Source: Labrenzia sp. R4_2 (lineage in GTDB: Bacteria; Pseudomonadota; Alphaproteobacteria; Rhizobiales; Stappiaceae). From it: 64,000 nt of DNA. Position 1 is the first letter of the stretch. Each line of letters begins with the position of its first letter. Shown here piece after piece: positions 22,044 through 30,905 of this stretch. The notes under the pieces are model-generated. The model saw only the letters and a program-made list of their open reading frames with translations. It was not told the DNA's origin and did no database searches. The position numbers and the translations under genes were made by a program. Location of the stretch: positions 1,203,731 through 1,267,730 of the forward strand of contig NZ_JAGHRJ010000001.1 of the NCBI RefSeq assembly GCF_017743865.1. Direction: 5' to 3'.

Positions 22044-22081
22044 TCAAAGCGATGATCCGAACGACCGTTTCATCGCTTTGA
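22044..22081. repeat. Long inverted repeat upstream of phoX
   Basis: TCAAAGCGATGA (22044-22055) and TCATCGCTTTGA (22070-22081) are a perfect 12-bp inverted repeat with a 14-base spacer. It lies in the 375-base gap between phoX and the SnoaL-like gene, about 100 bases upstream of the phoX start. It may be an operator for a dimeric regulator or an RNA hairpin. The remainder of the gap shows no gene. Confidence 0.75.
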
Positions 22082-22258
22082 TTGAAACGCCCGTACCCAT
22101 CAGATCTATGCAAATTTAGATTTCAAATGGATGACGATTCCCGCCGTCATTCATTCCAAAAGATATGAAATTTGTATGGGTTTGTTCCGGTATCGCGGCC
22201 CCGTTTGAGCGGATCTTGATCAAGCCGAACAGTGGGAGGCATGGGTTGGAAAACACGT

Positions 22259-22291
22259 TGGGAGGCTTTGGCGCGCTGCCAACGCCTCCCA
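22259..22291 (-). terminator. Probable terminator after the SnoaL-like gene
   Basis: TGGGAGGC-n-TTGGC, a five-base loop, then GCCAA-n-GCCTCCCA gives a 14-bp stem with one mismatch, 27 bases past the stop of the - strand gene. The following - strand sequence has only a short interrupted T-run, so termination may be partial. Confidence 0.6.
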
Positions 22292-22317
22292 GAGTGTTAC
22301 AGGGTCCTTTGCAGCTC

Positions 22318-22860
22318 TCAGCTTGGCGAAAAAGGAACAGATGAGTGGTGCAGCACGATCTTCAGATCGCCATCTTCCATCCGCTCAACACCAAAGGTGT
22401 ATTCAACTTTCACTTCTGTTCCATCAGTGGTCATGAAGTAGTAGTTGCCCATGGTCATGGCAGTTGCGCCGTTGATCACCATGCCCTCCGGTTCCCAGCG
22501 GACATTGGTATAAGGCGCGATCGCAAAGCCATTGTCCTCGGAGATATCGCCGCCCACAAAATAGGAGAGGGCCGCGTCAAAGTCTCCCCGGAACTGATCT
22601 TCACTGGCGAGCGTCGGCTTGAAAAGGACAGGGCGGTCGCCGTAAGCATAAAACTGCTCGATATGGTTTGTTGCCGCCGCTTTATAGTCTCCACCGTCCG
22701 AATGCACCTTGCCGATGTTGACGATGCCTTCGCCCCAGGCGGTTTTCAGGGCAGTGACCTCCTTCTCCGTCAGTTCAGCAGAAGGCTTTGTCGCCGCGGT
22801 GGCGGACACGGCGGTCGCTGCGAGCGCGGCAGCAATGGCAAAAGCGGCAGGTCTCAACAT
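22318..22860 (-). CDS. Secreted SnoaL/DUF4440-like (NTF2-fold) protein
   Basis: 180 residues with a clear signal peptide (about 1-23, cleaved near VSATAA). The mature part reads as a cone-shaped NTF2-like domain: an N-terminal helix with ELTEKEVTALKTAW, FKPTLASEDQFRGDFDAALSYF, and C-terminal strands AMTMGNYYFMTTDG and VEYTFGVERMEDG. Relatives are sometimes mislabelled phosphoribosyl-AMP cyclohydrolase; no such motif is here. A strong GGAGGAG precedes the ATG. Ligand or function is not known. Confidence 0.72.
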   Translation of the reverse strand: MLRPAAFAIAAALAATAVSATAATKPSAELTEKEVTALKTAWGEGIVNIGKVHSDGGDYKAAATNHIEQFYAYGDRPVLFKPTLASEDQFRGDFDAALSYFVGGDISEDNGFAIAPYTNVRWEPEGMVINGATAMTMGNYYFMTTDGTEVKVEYTFGVERMEDGDLKIVLHHSSVPFSPS

Positions 22861-23058
22861 ACTTCTCTCCTCCAGGAAATGGCAGGTTCATCCAAAGACA
22901 ACTTTGAGATGGGAAGTCGGCAATAACGTTACCAATTAAAAGAGTTTAATGTTTGAGCCGGGCTGCATGCCATCTACTGGCCTACCAATTGGTCTTTTCT
23001 CTTGGAACGTGAGCCGTACTGATGTCGTTTGAGCATTTTTGGAAATAGTTGAGGGTGT

Positions 23059-23072
23059 TTGACGAGGATCAA
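23059..23072 (+). promoter_or_regulatory. FNR/FixK-type box
   Basis: TTGAC-GAGG-ATCAA matches the FNR/FixK consensus TTGAY-N4-RTCAA in all ten defined positions. Its centre (23065.5) lies about 40 bases upstream of the start expected from a TACAGAT -10-like element at 23089-23095, the class II activator position, in front of the small DNA-binding protein at 23122. This suggests low-oxygen activation. Confidence 0.72.
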
Positions 23073-23121
23073 TGGCTCTTGAGCTGCCTACAGATACGGT
23101 GAGCACACATCGGAGCTGAAA

Positions 23122-23313
23122 ATGCTGAGCAAACCTTTTCTGACAACGCATGAAATCGCTGAACTCCTGAAGGTGCGAGAACCAACAGTACGGACCTGGA
23201 TCCATCAACAGGAACTGCGGGCCGTGAAGCTCGGCCGGGAGTTTCGCGTGGCGGTCAAAGACCTGGAGGCCTTTGTGAACGAACACGCGACCAGAGCTCC
23301 CAGTTGGAAATAA
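23122..23313 (+). CDS. Excisionase-type (HTH_17, MerR-like) DNA-binding protein
   Basis: 63 residues consisting almost entirely of one winged helix-turn-helix: FLTTHEIAELLKVREPTVRTWI followed by a basic wing, ELRAVKLGREFRVAVKDLEAFV. Such small proteins act as excisionases or local regulators; here no integrase or prophage lies near, so regulation is more likely. GGAG precedes ATG 23122. It sits behind the FNR-type box and 191 bases before the alcohol dehydrogenase operon, which may be its target. Confidence 0.82.
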   Translation: MLSKPFLTTHEIAELLKVREPTVRTWIHQQELRAVKLGREFRVAVKDLEAFVNEHATRAPSWK

Positions 23314-23504
23314 GCCAGTCGGCCAATGCTTTTAGTTACTGCTGCACAGTCTGTTTAATCGGCGAACGCCGAAAATTGCCCGCTGAGTAATTGGCGCAAA
23401 CAGTCATACCACGAACAAAACGCGCGAACCGAAGGCACACGCATTTGAGAGCTTGTGCACCGAAGGCACGCAAAAACTTCCACTCAAAATCACGAGGACA
23501 AGCA

Positions 23505-24524
23505 ATGCCCAAAATGAAAGCTGCAGTGGTCACGGGATTTGGCAAGCCACTGGAAATCAGAGAGGTCGAAAAACCAGGCGCTCGAGAAGGCCACATCGTG
23601 GTCAAGATCGAAGCCAGCGGTGTGTGCCATACCGATCTCCATGCCGCCAAAGGCGATTGGCCCGTCAAGCCTGAACCGCCTTTCATCCCGGGCCATGAAG
23701 GTGTCGGCTACGTTGCCGAGGTCGGACGCGGTGTGACGTCTGTGAAAGAGGGTGACCGTGTTGGGGTGCCCTGGCTTCATCATGCTTGCGGCCACTGCAA
23801 CTCATGCATAACCGGATGGGAAACCCTTTGCCGGACCGATCCGCAATACACCGGATACACCGTCAATGGCGGGTTCGCCGAATATGTCGAGGCTGATCCG
23901 GTCTATGTCGGGCATATTCCGGACGGGGTCGATTTCGCGCCGGCCGCGCCGATCCTGTGTGCGGGCGTCACGGTCTATAAAGGCCTGAAGGAATGTGAGC
24001 TCCGCCCGGGAAAAAGTGTCGTGATATCCGGTGTCGGTGGATTGGGGCACCTCGCGGTGCAGTACGCCAAGGCAATGGGTCTGCATGTTATTGCCGTGGA
24101 CGTTGCTGATGACAAGCTGAGGCTTGCCTCAGATTTGGGCGCCGAAGTCACGATCAATGCCAAGACGCAAGACCCGGTGGCTGAGCTGACCCGATTGGGC
24201 GGCGCAGACGGCGTTTTGGTAACGGCCGTCTCGAATTCAGCTTTTTCTCAAGCGGTCGGCATGCTGGCTCCCGGCGGGACCATGAGCCTTGTCGGTCTGC
24301 CGCCCGGTGATTTCCCGCTTAACATCTTTGACGTTGTTCTCAACCGGAAAACCATCCGGGGCTCGATCGTCGGAACACGGGCGGATCTCGCTGAAAGCCT
24401 GGCATTTGCCGCAGAGGGAAAAGTTGCTTCGCATTACGCCACAGAGTCACTCGACAACATCAACGACATCTTTGGCAGGATGGAGCAGGGCAAAATCGAC
24501 GGCCGCATTGTGATGACGTTGTAA
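23505..24524 (+). CDS. adhP: Zinc-dependent alcohol dehydrogenase (AdhP type)
   Basis: 339 residues, medium-chain dehydrogenase converting alcohols and aldehydes with NAD. Catalytic zinc residues C41 (GVCHTDLH) and H64-E65 (PGHEGVG) are present, the structural zinc cysteines are C95, C98, C101 and C109, and the NAD fold has SGVGGLGHLAVQYAKAMG. The start is ATG 23505 (GAGGA at 23494-23498); the frame is open upstream but without a ribosome site. It leads a likely operon with the antiporter (gap 28) and Usp gene. Confidence 0.93.
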   Translation: MPKMKAAVVTGFGKPLEIREVEKPGAREGHIVVKIEASGVCHTDLHAAKGDWPVKPEPPFIPGHEGVGYVAEVGRGVTSVKEGDRVGVPWLHHACGHCNSCITGWETLCRTDPQYTGYTVNGGFAEYVEADPVYVGHIPDGVDFAPAAPILCAGVTVYKGLKECELRPGKSVVISGVGGLGHLAVQYAKAMGLHVIAVDVADDKLRLASDLGAEVTINAKTQDPVAELTRLGGADGVLVTAVSNSAFSQAVGMLAPGGTMSLVGLPPGDFPLNIFDVVLNRKTIRGSIVGTRADLAESLAFAAEGKVASHYATESLDNINDIFGRMEQGKIDGRIVMTL

Positions 24525-24552
24525 CCGGCGGCAACCAGAGAGGATTTCAATC

Positions 24553-26277
24553 ATGGCAGCGGCGATTGAGGGCTATATCTTTTACGAGATCGCAGCTCTG
24601 CTCGTTCTTGCAGCAGGTGTCGGTTTTGTTGGTCTGTTGTTGCGGCAGCCCCTGATCGTCAGCTTTATCGCCGTTGGCATCCTTGCCGGTCCTTCGGTCC
24701 TTGGAATTGCGCAGTCAGACGCCCAGATCGATCTGCTGGCGGAACTAGGAATTGCGGTCCTCTTGTTTCTCGTCGGACTGAAACTGGACTACAATCTTGT
24801 CCGAACTCTCGGCCCGGTTGCACTGGTGACCGGACTGGGGCAGGTCCTTTTCACGACCGTCTTCGGCTTCCTGATCGCGCTTGCGCTTGGCATGACACCA
24901 ACCACCGCGATATATGTCGCCATCGCGCTGACCTTTTCGTCAACGATCATCATTGTGAAGCTCTTGTCGGACAAGCGTGAGATCGACGCGCTGCACGGCC
25001 GGATCGCGCTTGGTTTCCTGATCGTTCAGGATGTCGTTGTCGTCGTAGCCATGATCACGCTTTCCGCGATTGGTGTCGGCAGTGCGAGCGGCAGCGACAG
25101 CGCCTTTGCCGATGTTTTCCGGGTCTTCGGCTATGGATTGGCGACGCTTTTGTTTGTCGCGTTCTTCATCCGCTTTGTAGCCAATCCGCTCGTTGAAAAA
25201 CTGTCCACGGCGCCGGAACTGCTGGTGTCTTTTGCCATTGGCTGGGCGGCATTGCTCGCAGCCGTCGGTCACTACCTCGGATTTGGCAAGGAGCTGGGCG
25301 GTCTATTAGCCGGTGTGTCACTGGCATCAACCCCATTTCGCGAGGCGATTTCTGCACGTCTTGCCAGCCTTCGTGACTTCTTGTTGCTGTTCTTCTTCAT
25401 CGCGCTCGGCGCTTCTCTGGATTTGTCGGTCCTGGGCGCGAGTGTGGGGCCTGCCATTGTACTCTCCTTGTTCGTTCTGATTGGCAATCCCCTGATCGTT
25501 CTGGCGATCATGGGGGCCATGGGATACCGCAAGCGGACCGGGTTTCTTGCCGGCTTGACCGTGGCCCAAATCAGCGAGTTTTCCCTGATCTTCATGGCAA
25601 TGGGGTTGACGATTGGCCATGTGGATGAACGCGCGCTTGGGCTGGTGACGCTTGTCGGGTTGGTCACAATCGCAGCATCGACCTACATGATCACCTTCTC
25701 GCATCAGCTCTATGCCGCGCTCGAACCGTTCCTTGGGGTCTTCGAACGGCGCAACACGGCCGCCGAACCCGAAGGAAGCAGCGTGTCTGCAAAGTCCTAT
25801 GACGTCATCCTGTTTGGTCTGGGGCGGTACGGGCTCGGGATTGCCAGCGCTTTGAAAGAGGATGGCAAACGGATCCTGGGGGTGGATTTCAGTCCAGGTG
25901 CTGTCAGGAATGCCCGGGCGCTTGGCTATGACGTGTTGTTTGGGGATGCCACGGATCCGGAGTTTCTTGCACATCTTCCACTTGGTAATGCGGAATGGCT
26001 CGTTATGGCTGTTCCGGAACACGACACCGGTGTGACACATGATGACCCGCGATTTGCTTTGCTGAAAGCTGCCCGTGATCTTGGGTTTGAAGGCCGGGTT
26101 GCGGTTGCCGCTCACCGCGAGGTCACTGCGGAGGCTCTCTCAAGGATCAACGCTGATATCGTCATGATGCCTTACCGTGACGCAGCTTATGCGGCCGCAA
26201 ACATGATAGCCGGGCGTGTGGCTCCCTCTTTGCCTGGTCTGCAAGATCCGGAAGGTCAAAAGGAGCTGCCGGCATGA
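24553..26277 (+). CDS. CPA2-family monovalent cation/proton antiporter with TrkA-N domain (Kef-like)
   Basis: 574 residues. The first 390 or so residues form about 12 membrane helices of the Na/H exchanger fold, with LLAELGIAVLLFLVGLKLD and GKELGGLLAGVSLA typical of Kef/YbaL proteins. A cytoplasmic Rossmann TrkA-N domain follows (VILFGLGRYGLGIASAL; FGDATDPEFL), binding NAD(H) or similar to gate transport. Most likely K+ or Na+ efflux in exchange for protons. GAGG precedes ATG 24553. The stop overlaps the Usp gene start by four bases. Confidence 0.92.
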   Translation: MAAAIEGYIFYEIAALLVLAAGVGFVGLLLRQPLIVSFIAVGILAGPSVLGIAQSDAQIDLLAELGIAVLLFLVGLKLDYNLVRTLGPVALVTGLGQVLFTTVFGFLIALALGMTPTTAIYVAIALTFSSTIIIVKLLSDKREIDALHGRIALGFLIVQDVVVVVAMITLSAIGVGSASGSDSAFADVFRVFGYGLATLLFVAFFIRFVANPLVEKLSTAPELLVSFAIGWAALLAAVGHYLGFGKELGGLLAGVSLASTPFREAISARLASLRDFLLLFFFIALGASLDLSVLGASVGPAIVLSLFVLIGNPLIVLAIMGAMGYRKRTGFLAGLTVAQISEFSLIFMAMGLTIGHVDERALGLVTLVGLVTIAASTYMITFSHQLYAALEPFLGVFERRNTAAEPEGSSVSAKSYDVILFGLGRYGLGIASALKEDGKRILGVDFSPGAVRNARALGYDVLFGDATDPEFLAHLPLGNAEWLVMAVPEHDTGVTHDDPRFALLKAARDLGFEGRVAVAAHREVTAEALSRINADIVMMPYRDAAYAAANMIAGRVAPSLPGLQDPEGQKELPA

Positions 26278-27257
26278 TTGGGGAGCTCGGGCGTCCAAAA
26301 AAAGTACTCGCCGTAATCGATGACACAGATACGCAGATCGCACTCAAGAGCGCAGCCGGGTTGGCAAAGGCGTATGAGGCCGCGTTAGAGGTGATCGCTT
26401 GCGTGGAGCCACCGCAGGACATCGCAATTATCGCCCGGTTGGCCGGACGCGATAAAAACGCGATCATTGAAGAGATGGTGACCCGTGCCCAAAAGTCTGC
26501 GAAAGAGAACCTCAAAAGGGTTCTGCCGGATCAAGCGATCGAACCTAAAGTTGTTGTCGGAAAAGCGTATCTGAACATCATCAGGCATGTTGCTGAAACG
26601 GGCTGCGATTTTGTGGTGAAAGCAGCAGAGCCGTTGACCGGCGTCAGTGGTTTCCTGCATGCAAGCAACGACCAGCATCTTTTGCGAAAATGTCCCTGTC
26701 CGGTCTGGCTGCAGTCCGGAACCGCTGAGCCGTCGCCGCGCCGTATCATTGCGGCGGTGGATTTGGACAACTGGGATGCGGCGGAACCGGACACTCTGGA
26801 CATGCTGAACCAGCGCGTTGTCGAAGCTGCGGTGCGTGTTGCACATGCGCCCGGGTCAGAAATCATCATACTTCATGCCTGGGACGCGGTAGGCGAGGGC
26901 ATGGTCTGGGCATTTTCCGACACCGGGGATGCGCGCAAGGCAGCCAATGACTATGTGCGGGAGACGTTGAAAATCCGCGAAGAAGCCATGCACCGGTTGC
27001 TCAAAACAATGCGTGAGCGATTGGCGAGTTCGAACGTGGTATTACAGCCACTCCTTGCCCGCGGCGCAGTGGAACGCGTGATAGAAATTCAGAGCAACAT
27101 TCAAAACGCGGATCTCGTGGTTATGGGAACTGTCGCGCGGACGGGGCTCAGCGGCGTTTTCATTGGCAACACGGCTGAGAACATCGTCAATAGCCTTAAA
27201 TGCCCGGTGCTTGCCGTCAAACCTGAAGGGTTTGTCAGCCCATTGCTGGCGCCCTGA
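26274..27257 (+). CDS. Tandem universal stress protein (UspA x2)
   Basis: 327 residues with two Usp domains: about 8-145 and 155-320. The second ends with VVMGTVARTGLSGVFIGNTA, an ATP-binding-type G-x2-G-x9-G loop; the first domain has a less complete loop. Two-domain Usp proteins act as stress and energy sensors. The ATG overlaps the antiporter stop (ATGA), indicating coupling, and the combination adhP-antiporter-Usp resembles redox or oxygen-limitation gene sets. No clear terminator follows. Confidence 0.92.
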   Translation: MIGELGRPKKVLAVIDDTDTQIALKSAAGLAKAYEAALEVIACVEPPQDIAIIARLAGRDKNAIIEEMVTRAQKSAKENLKRVLPDQAIEPKVVVGKAYLNIIRHVAETGCDFVVKAAEPLTGVSGFLHASNDQHLLRKCPCPVWLQSGTAEPSPRRIIAAVDLDNWDAAEPDTLDMLNQRVVEAAVRVAHAPGSEIIILHAWDAVGEGMVWAFSDTGDARKAANDYVRETLKIREEAMHRLLKTMRERLASSNVVLQPLLARGAVERVIEIQSNIQNADLVVMGTVARTGLSGVFIGNTAENIVNSLKCPVLAVKPEGFVSPLLAP

Positions 27258-27304
27258 CATTGAAAGAGTGTTGCTGCTGGGTCTCGAGCTGGCCGGTAGA
27301 AGGC

Positions 27305-27622
27305 CTAGCGAATGCCTGTCGGCGGCGTGGCGATCCCGTGATGCAAGTTGAACGGCAGCGGAGCACGCTGATACCGTTCGCAGTCATCGCAAGGGCTTCT
27401 GAACGGGGTATGGACCGGAAGGCGGCGGCGGGCCCGATCACTCCGGAGGCGCGGTACTTCTTCAAATCGCGATTTGGAATTACTCAAGGGCTCCGGTTTT
27501 TCGGCGAGCCTGGCCGCAAAGCGTTTGTGCAGCTCCTGGGCGACGCGAGGGATTAGATCATTGACCAGCACGTCTTCGTGCGGCGATTGCAGTCTTTTCG
27601 GCTTGTGACGTTGGTCATGCAT
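27305..27622 (-). CDS. Small hypothetical protein
   Basis: A 105-residue frame starting at ATG 27622 with an excellent GGAGGAG six bases upstream, the main reason to list it. The N-terminal half looks protein-like (HEDVLVNDLIPRVAQELHKR, charged and helical); the C-terminal half is Arg/Pro-rich and may be a shifted or decayed extension. I recognise no family. It lies between the Usp gene (convergent) and the gltA terminator. Confidence 0.42.
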   Translation of the reverse strand: MHDQRHKPKRLQSPHEDVLVNDLIPRVAQELHKRFAARLAEKPEPLSNSKSRFEEVPRLRSDRARRRLPVHTPFRSPCDDCERYQRAPLPFNLHHGIATPPTGIR

Positions 27623-27763
27623 TGATGCTCCTCCATCCCTGAAAATTACAACATGCGGGTCATGCACGCACAAGCTGTGGCGACTGCGTAAGTGCTTTTA
27701 GGTAGATGAGGCCGGAGATGCGAGAACCTGACTTTATCTAGTAGGTGCCATTTCCCTTCAGAA

Positions 27764-27797
27764 ACAAAAAAGCCCCGGATCTGCGATCCGGGGCTTT
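27764..27797 (-). terminator. Intrinsic terminator after gltA
   Basis: AGCCCCGGATC-TGC-GATCCGGGGCT is a perfect 11-bp stem; on the - strand it is followed by TTTTTT. It lies 24 bases after the gltA stop. Confidence 0.94.
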
Positions 27798-27820
27798 GGT
27801 CTGGTCAGTTCGTCAACCAA

Positions 27821-29113
27821 TCAGCGGCGCTGATCGATCGGCACGTAGTCGCGCTTGGTAGCACCTGTGTAGAGCTGACGCGGGCGGCCGATGCGCTGAG
27901 ACGGATCTTCCACCATTTCCTTCCACTGGGCGATCCAGCCGACGGTCCGCGCAAGCGCGAACAGCACGGTGAACATGGTTGTCGGGAATCCGAGCGCGCG
28001 CAGCGTGATGCCGGAGTAGAAGTCAATGTTTGGATAGAGCTTCTTCTCGACGAAATAAGGATCGTTGAGGGCGATCTTTTCCAGTTCCATCGCAATGTCG
28101 AGGAGCGGATCGTCCTTGATGCCGAGTTCGCCGAGCACCTCGTGGCAGGTCTTCTGCATTATCTTGGCGCGCGGATCATAGTTCTTGTAGACCCGGTGAC
28201 CGAAGCCCATGAGACGGAACGGATCGTTCTTGTCTTTTGCGCGGGCAACAAACTCCGGAATGCGGTCAACAGAACCGATTTCGGACAGCATGTTCAGCGC
28301 TGCTTCGTTGGCACCGCCGTGTGCCGGACCCCAGAGACAGGCAATGCCAGCTGCAATACATGCGAACGGGTTCGCACCGGAAGAACCGGCAAGACGCACG
28401 GTCGATGTGGAGGCGTTTTGCTCGTGGTCAGCGTGCAGGATGAAGATACGGTCCATGGCGCGCGCCAGAACCGGGTTCACCTTGTATTCTTCACACGGAA
28501 CAGCAAAGCACATGTGCAGGAAGTTCGCTGCGTAACCGAGGTCGTTGCGCGGATAAACGAACGGCTGACCGACGTGGTACTTGTAGGCCATTGCAGCCAT
28601 GGTCGGCAGTTTTGCAATCATGCGCAGCGACGCGACCATCCGCTGATGCGGATCGGAGATGTCGGTGCTGTCATGATAGAACGCTGACAGGGCGCCAACG
28701 GTGCCGCAGAGGATCGCCATCGGGTGGGCGTCGCGGCGGAAACCGGAATAGAACCGGTTCATCTGTTCGTGGATCATCGTGTGATAGGTCACACGGGTGA
28801 CGAAATCGTCTTTCTGCGCCTTGGTCGGCAGTTCGCCGTAAAGCAGCAGATAGCAGGATTCCAGGAAGTCACCATGGTCGGCGAGCTGTTCGATCGGATA
28901 CCCGCGATACAGCAGCGTGCCTTCGTCACCATCGATGTAGGTGATTTTGGATTCGCACGATGCGGTTGAGGTAAAGCCCGGGTCGTAGGTAAACATGCCC
29001 GTGTCCTTGTAAAGGGACGAGATGTTCACAACCGACGGTCCGATGGATCCGTCAAGGACGTCGAAATCGTGGTCGTTGCCACCGACGTTGAGCTTGGCGT
29101 TGTTGTCGGCCAT
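27821..29113 (-). CDS. gltA: Citrate synthase
   Basis: 430-residue hexameric-type citrate synthase, condensing acetyl-CoA and oxaloacetate in the TCA cycle. Catalytic histidines lie in [15 protein letters not shown] and [14 protein letters not shown]; the N-terminal [17 protein letters not shown] is typical. AGGGGG precedes the ATG by nine bases. Upstream, 29114-29346 separates it from gltX and should hold its promoter. Confidence 0.97.
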   Translation of the reverse strand: MADNNAKLNVGGNDHDFDVLDGSIGPSVVNISSLYKDTGMFTYDPGFTSTASCESKITYIDGDEGTLLYRGYPIEQLADHGDFLESCYLLLYGELPTKAQKDDFVTRVTYHTMIHEQMNRFYSGFRRDAHPMAILCGTVGALSAFYHDSTDISDPHQRMVASLRMIAKLPTMAAMAYKYHVGQPFVYPRNDLGYAANFLHMCFAVPCEEYKVNPVLARAMDRIFILHADHEQNASTSTVRLAGSSGANPFACIAAGIACLWGPAHGGANEAALNMLSEIGSVDRIPEFVARAKDKNDPFRLMGFGHRVYKNYDPRAKIMQKTCHEVLGELGIKDDPLLDIAMELEKIALNDPYFVEKKLYPNIDFYSGITLRALGFPTTMFTVLFALARTVGWIAQWKEMVEDPSQRIGRPRQLYTGATKRDYVPIDQRR

Positions 29114-29299
29114 TCAGAAAACCCCCTATTTGTTACCCTTGCACTGCCGAGCCACGGGCCTTGGATACAAGACCCAAATGAGGCGGCCAGACTGTGCTGG
29201 AGGAATGGTCGCGTCTTGCCTAGCCCATTTGCCGCACTGCCGCAAGCAGCAGCGTATAACGCTTTGGTCAAAGGCCGACATGTTGATGTTTGACAATAA

Positions 29300-29328
29300 A
29301 CCGGCGCGCTGCAGCAAAACGCGCCGGT
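29300..29328 (-). terminator. Candidate terminator after gltX
   Basis: ACCGGCGCG and CGCGCCGGT pair perfectly over nine bases around an 11-base loop, 19 bases beyond the gltX stop; the - strand then reads TTATTGTC, a weak T-tract. Confidence 0.6.
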
Positions 29329-29346
29329 CCTTTGCTCGCCCTTACG

Positions 29347-30771
29347 TCAGGCAGCCTGATCGGCAATCCGGGCGAGGGATTCGTCGCGGCCGAGCGCAAT
29401 TAGCACGTCATAAATGCCAGGGGAGGTGCCCCGGCCGGTGAGCGCTGCACGCAGCGGCTGGGCGACTTTACCGAGTTTCAGATCCTTGTCTTCCGCATAG
29501 GCTTTGACAGCCGCCTCCAGCGGTTCCGCTTCCCAGTCGGCAACACCAGAAAGGACGCCGTTCAGATCGCCCAGAATCGCCCGGGCGTCGTCTGTGAGGA
29601 TCTTGATCGCCTTCTCGTCATTTTCGAGCGGGCGCTGGCGCCACAGGTAGGAGGCACTGTCGGTCAGTTCGACAAGGGTCTTTGCGCGTTCCTTCAGGCC
29701 GGGAAGGGCGGTCAGAGCCGTTTCGGCATTGGCCGCGTCCGACATCCATTCCAAGACAGCTGCCCCATCGTCCACATGGGCAAGATAGACCTTCCAATGC
29801 TCCAGCAGTTCAGCGTCGTCTGTTGCGCGCATGTAATGGCCATTGAGATTTTCCAGCTTCTTGAAATCGAAGCGCGCTGCCGACTGACCGACGGCATCCA
29901 TGCCGAACCATTTGATCATGTCCTCAAGCGACATGATCTCTTCATCACCATGGCTCCAACCAAGGCGCGCGAGGTAATTGCGCATGGCTTGCGGCAGATA
30001 ACCGAGGGCCCGGTAGGCCTCGGCTCCGGTCGCGCCGTGGCGTTTGGAAAGTTTGGCACCGTCCGGTCCGTGGATCAGCGGGATATGCGCCATTTTCGGC
30101 ACGTCCCAGCCGTTGGCATTGAAAATCAGCGTCTGACGGGCGGCGTTGGTCAGATGGTCGACACCGCGGATGATATGCGTGATGCCCATGTCGTGATCGT
30201 CGACAACCACGGCCAGCATGTAAGTCGGCGTGCCGTCAGAGCGCAGGAGGACAAAGTCGTCAAGATCCTTGTTCGGGATCACCACGCGGCCCTGAACCAT
30301 GTCGTCCACGAACGTGTCACCGTCTTGCGGGGCCTTCAGCCGGATCACCGGATCAAGGCCTTCGGGCGCTTCGGACGCATCCTTGTCGCGCCAGGTGCCG
30401 TCATAACGCGGCGGCCGGCCTTCTGCGCGCGCCTTTTCGCGCATGGCATCGACCTCTTCCGGGGTCGAATAACAGCGATACGCGGTGCCGTTTTCCAGCA
30501 TCTGGTCGACCACTTCCTTGTGGCGTGCCACGCGGGAGAACTGGGAGATCGGATCCCCGTCCCAATCAAGGCCAAGCCACGAAAGGCCATCCATCAGCGC
30601 ATCGACCGCTTCCTGTGTGGAGCGGGCCCGGTCTGTGTCTTCGATGCGCAGCAGCATCTTGCCGCCGTGATGCTTGGCGAAGAGCCAGTTGAAGAGGGCG
30701 GTGCGGGCGCCGCCAATATGGAGAAATCCGGTCGGGGATGGGGCGAAACGCGTGACGATATCTTGTGCCAT
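29347..30771 (-). CDS. gltX: Glutamate--tRNA ligase
   Basis: Class I aminoacyl-tRNA synthetase, 474 residues. The HIGH-type motif is in [17 protein letters not shown] near residues 9-25 and the KMSKS-type loop is GAKLSKRHG; a C-terminal anticodon-binding helical domain follows. Alphaproteobacteria often hold two GltX paralogues, one glutamylating tRNA-Gln; from sequence I cannot tell which this is. The ribosome site is weak. It is divergent from comEC across 134 bases. Confidence 0.96.
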   Translation of the reverse strand: MAQDIVTRFAPSPTGFLHIGGARTALFNWLFAKHHGGKMLLRIEDTDRARSTQEAVDALMDGLSWLGLDWDGDPISQFSRVARHKEVVDQMLENGTAYRCYSTPEEVDAMREKARAEGRPPRYDGTWRDKDASEAPEGLDPVIRLKAPQDGDTFVDDMVQGRVVIPNKDLDDFVLLRSDGTPTYMLAVVVDDHDMGITHIIRGVDHLTNAARQTLIFNANGWDVPKMAHIPLIHGPDGAKLSKRHGATGAEAYRALGYLPQAMRNYLARLGWSHGDEEIMSLEDMIKWFGMDAVGQSAARFDFKKLENLNGHYMRATDDAELLEHWKVYLAHVDDGAAVLEWMSDAANAETALTALPGLKERAKTLVELTDSASYLWRQRPLENDEKAIKILTDDARAILGDLNGVLSGVADWEAEPLEAAVKAYAEDKDLKLGKVAQPLRAALTGRGTSPGIYDVLIALGRDESLARIADQAA

Positions 30772-30905
30772 GGTGCTTTTTGAAAGTCTCTGTCAGAATG
30801 AGGCGCGGGTCTGCGCCTGACGGATAGTGGCGCGGTCTTAGCATAGGCAAGCCTGTGGCAAAATAGGCTTTGCTGCGATCGTCAAACCCGGCAGAAGGAG
30901 CGCGG

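Noticed and set aside
22025..22047. Pho box for phoX
   Set aside because: Only one CTGTCAA half-site is present; the partner at the required 11-base spacing does not match.
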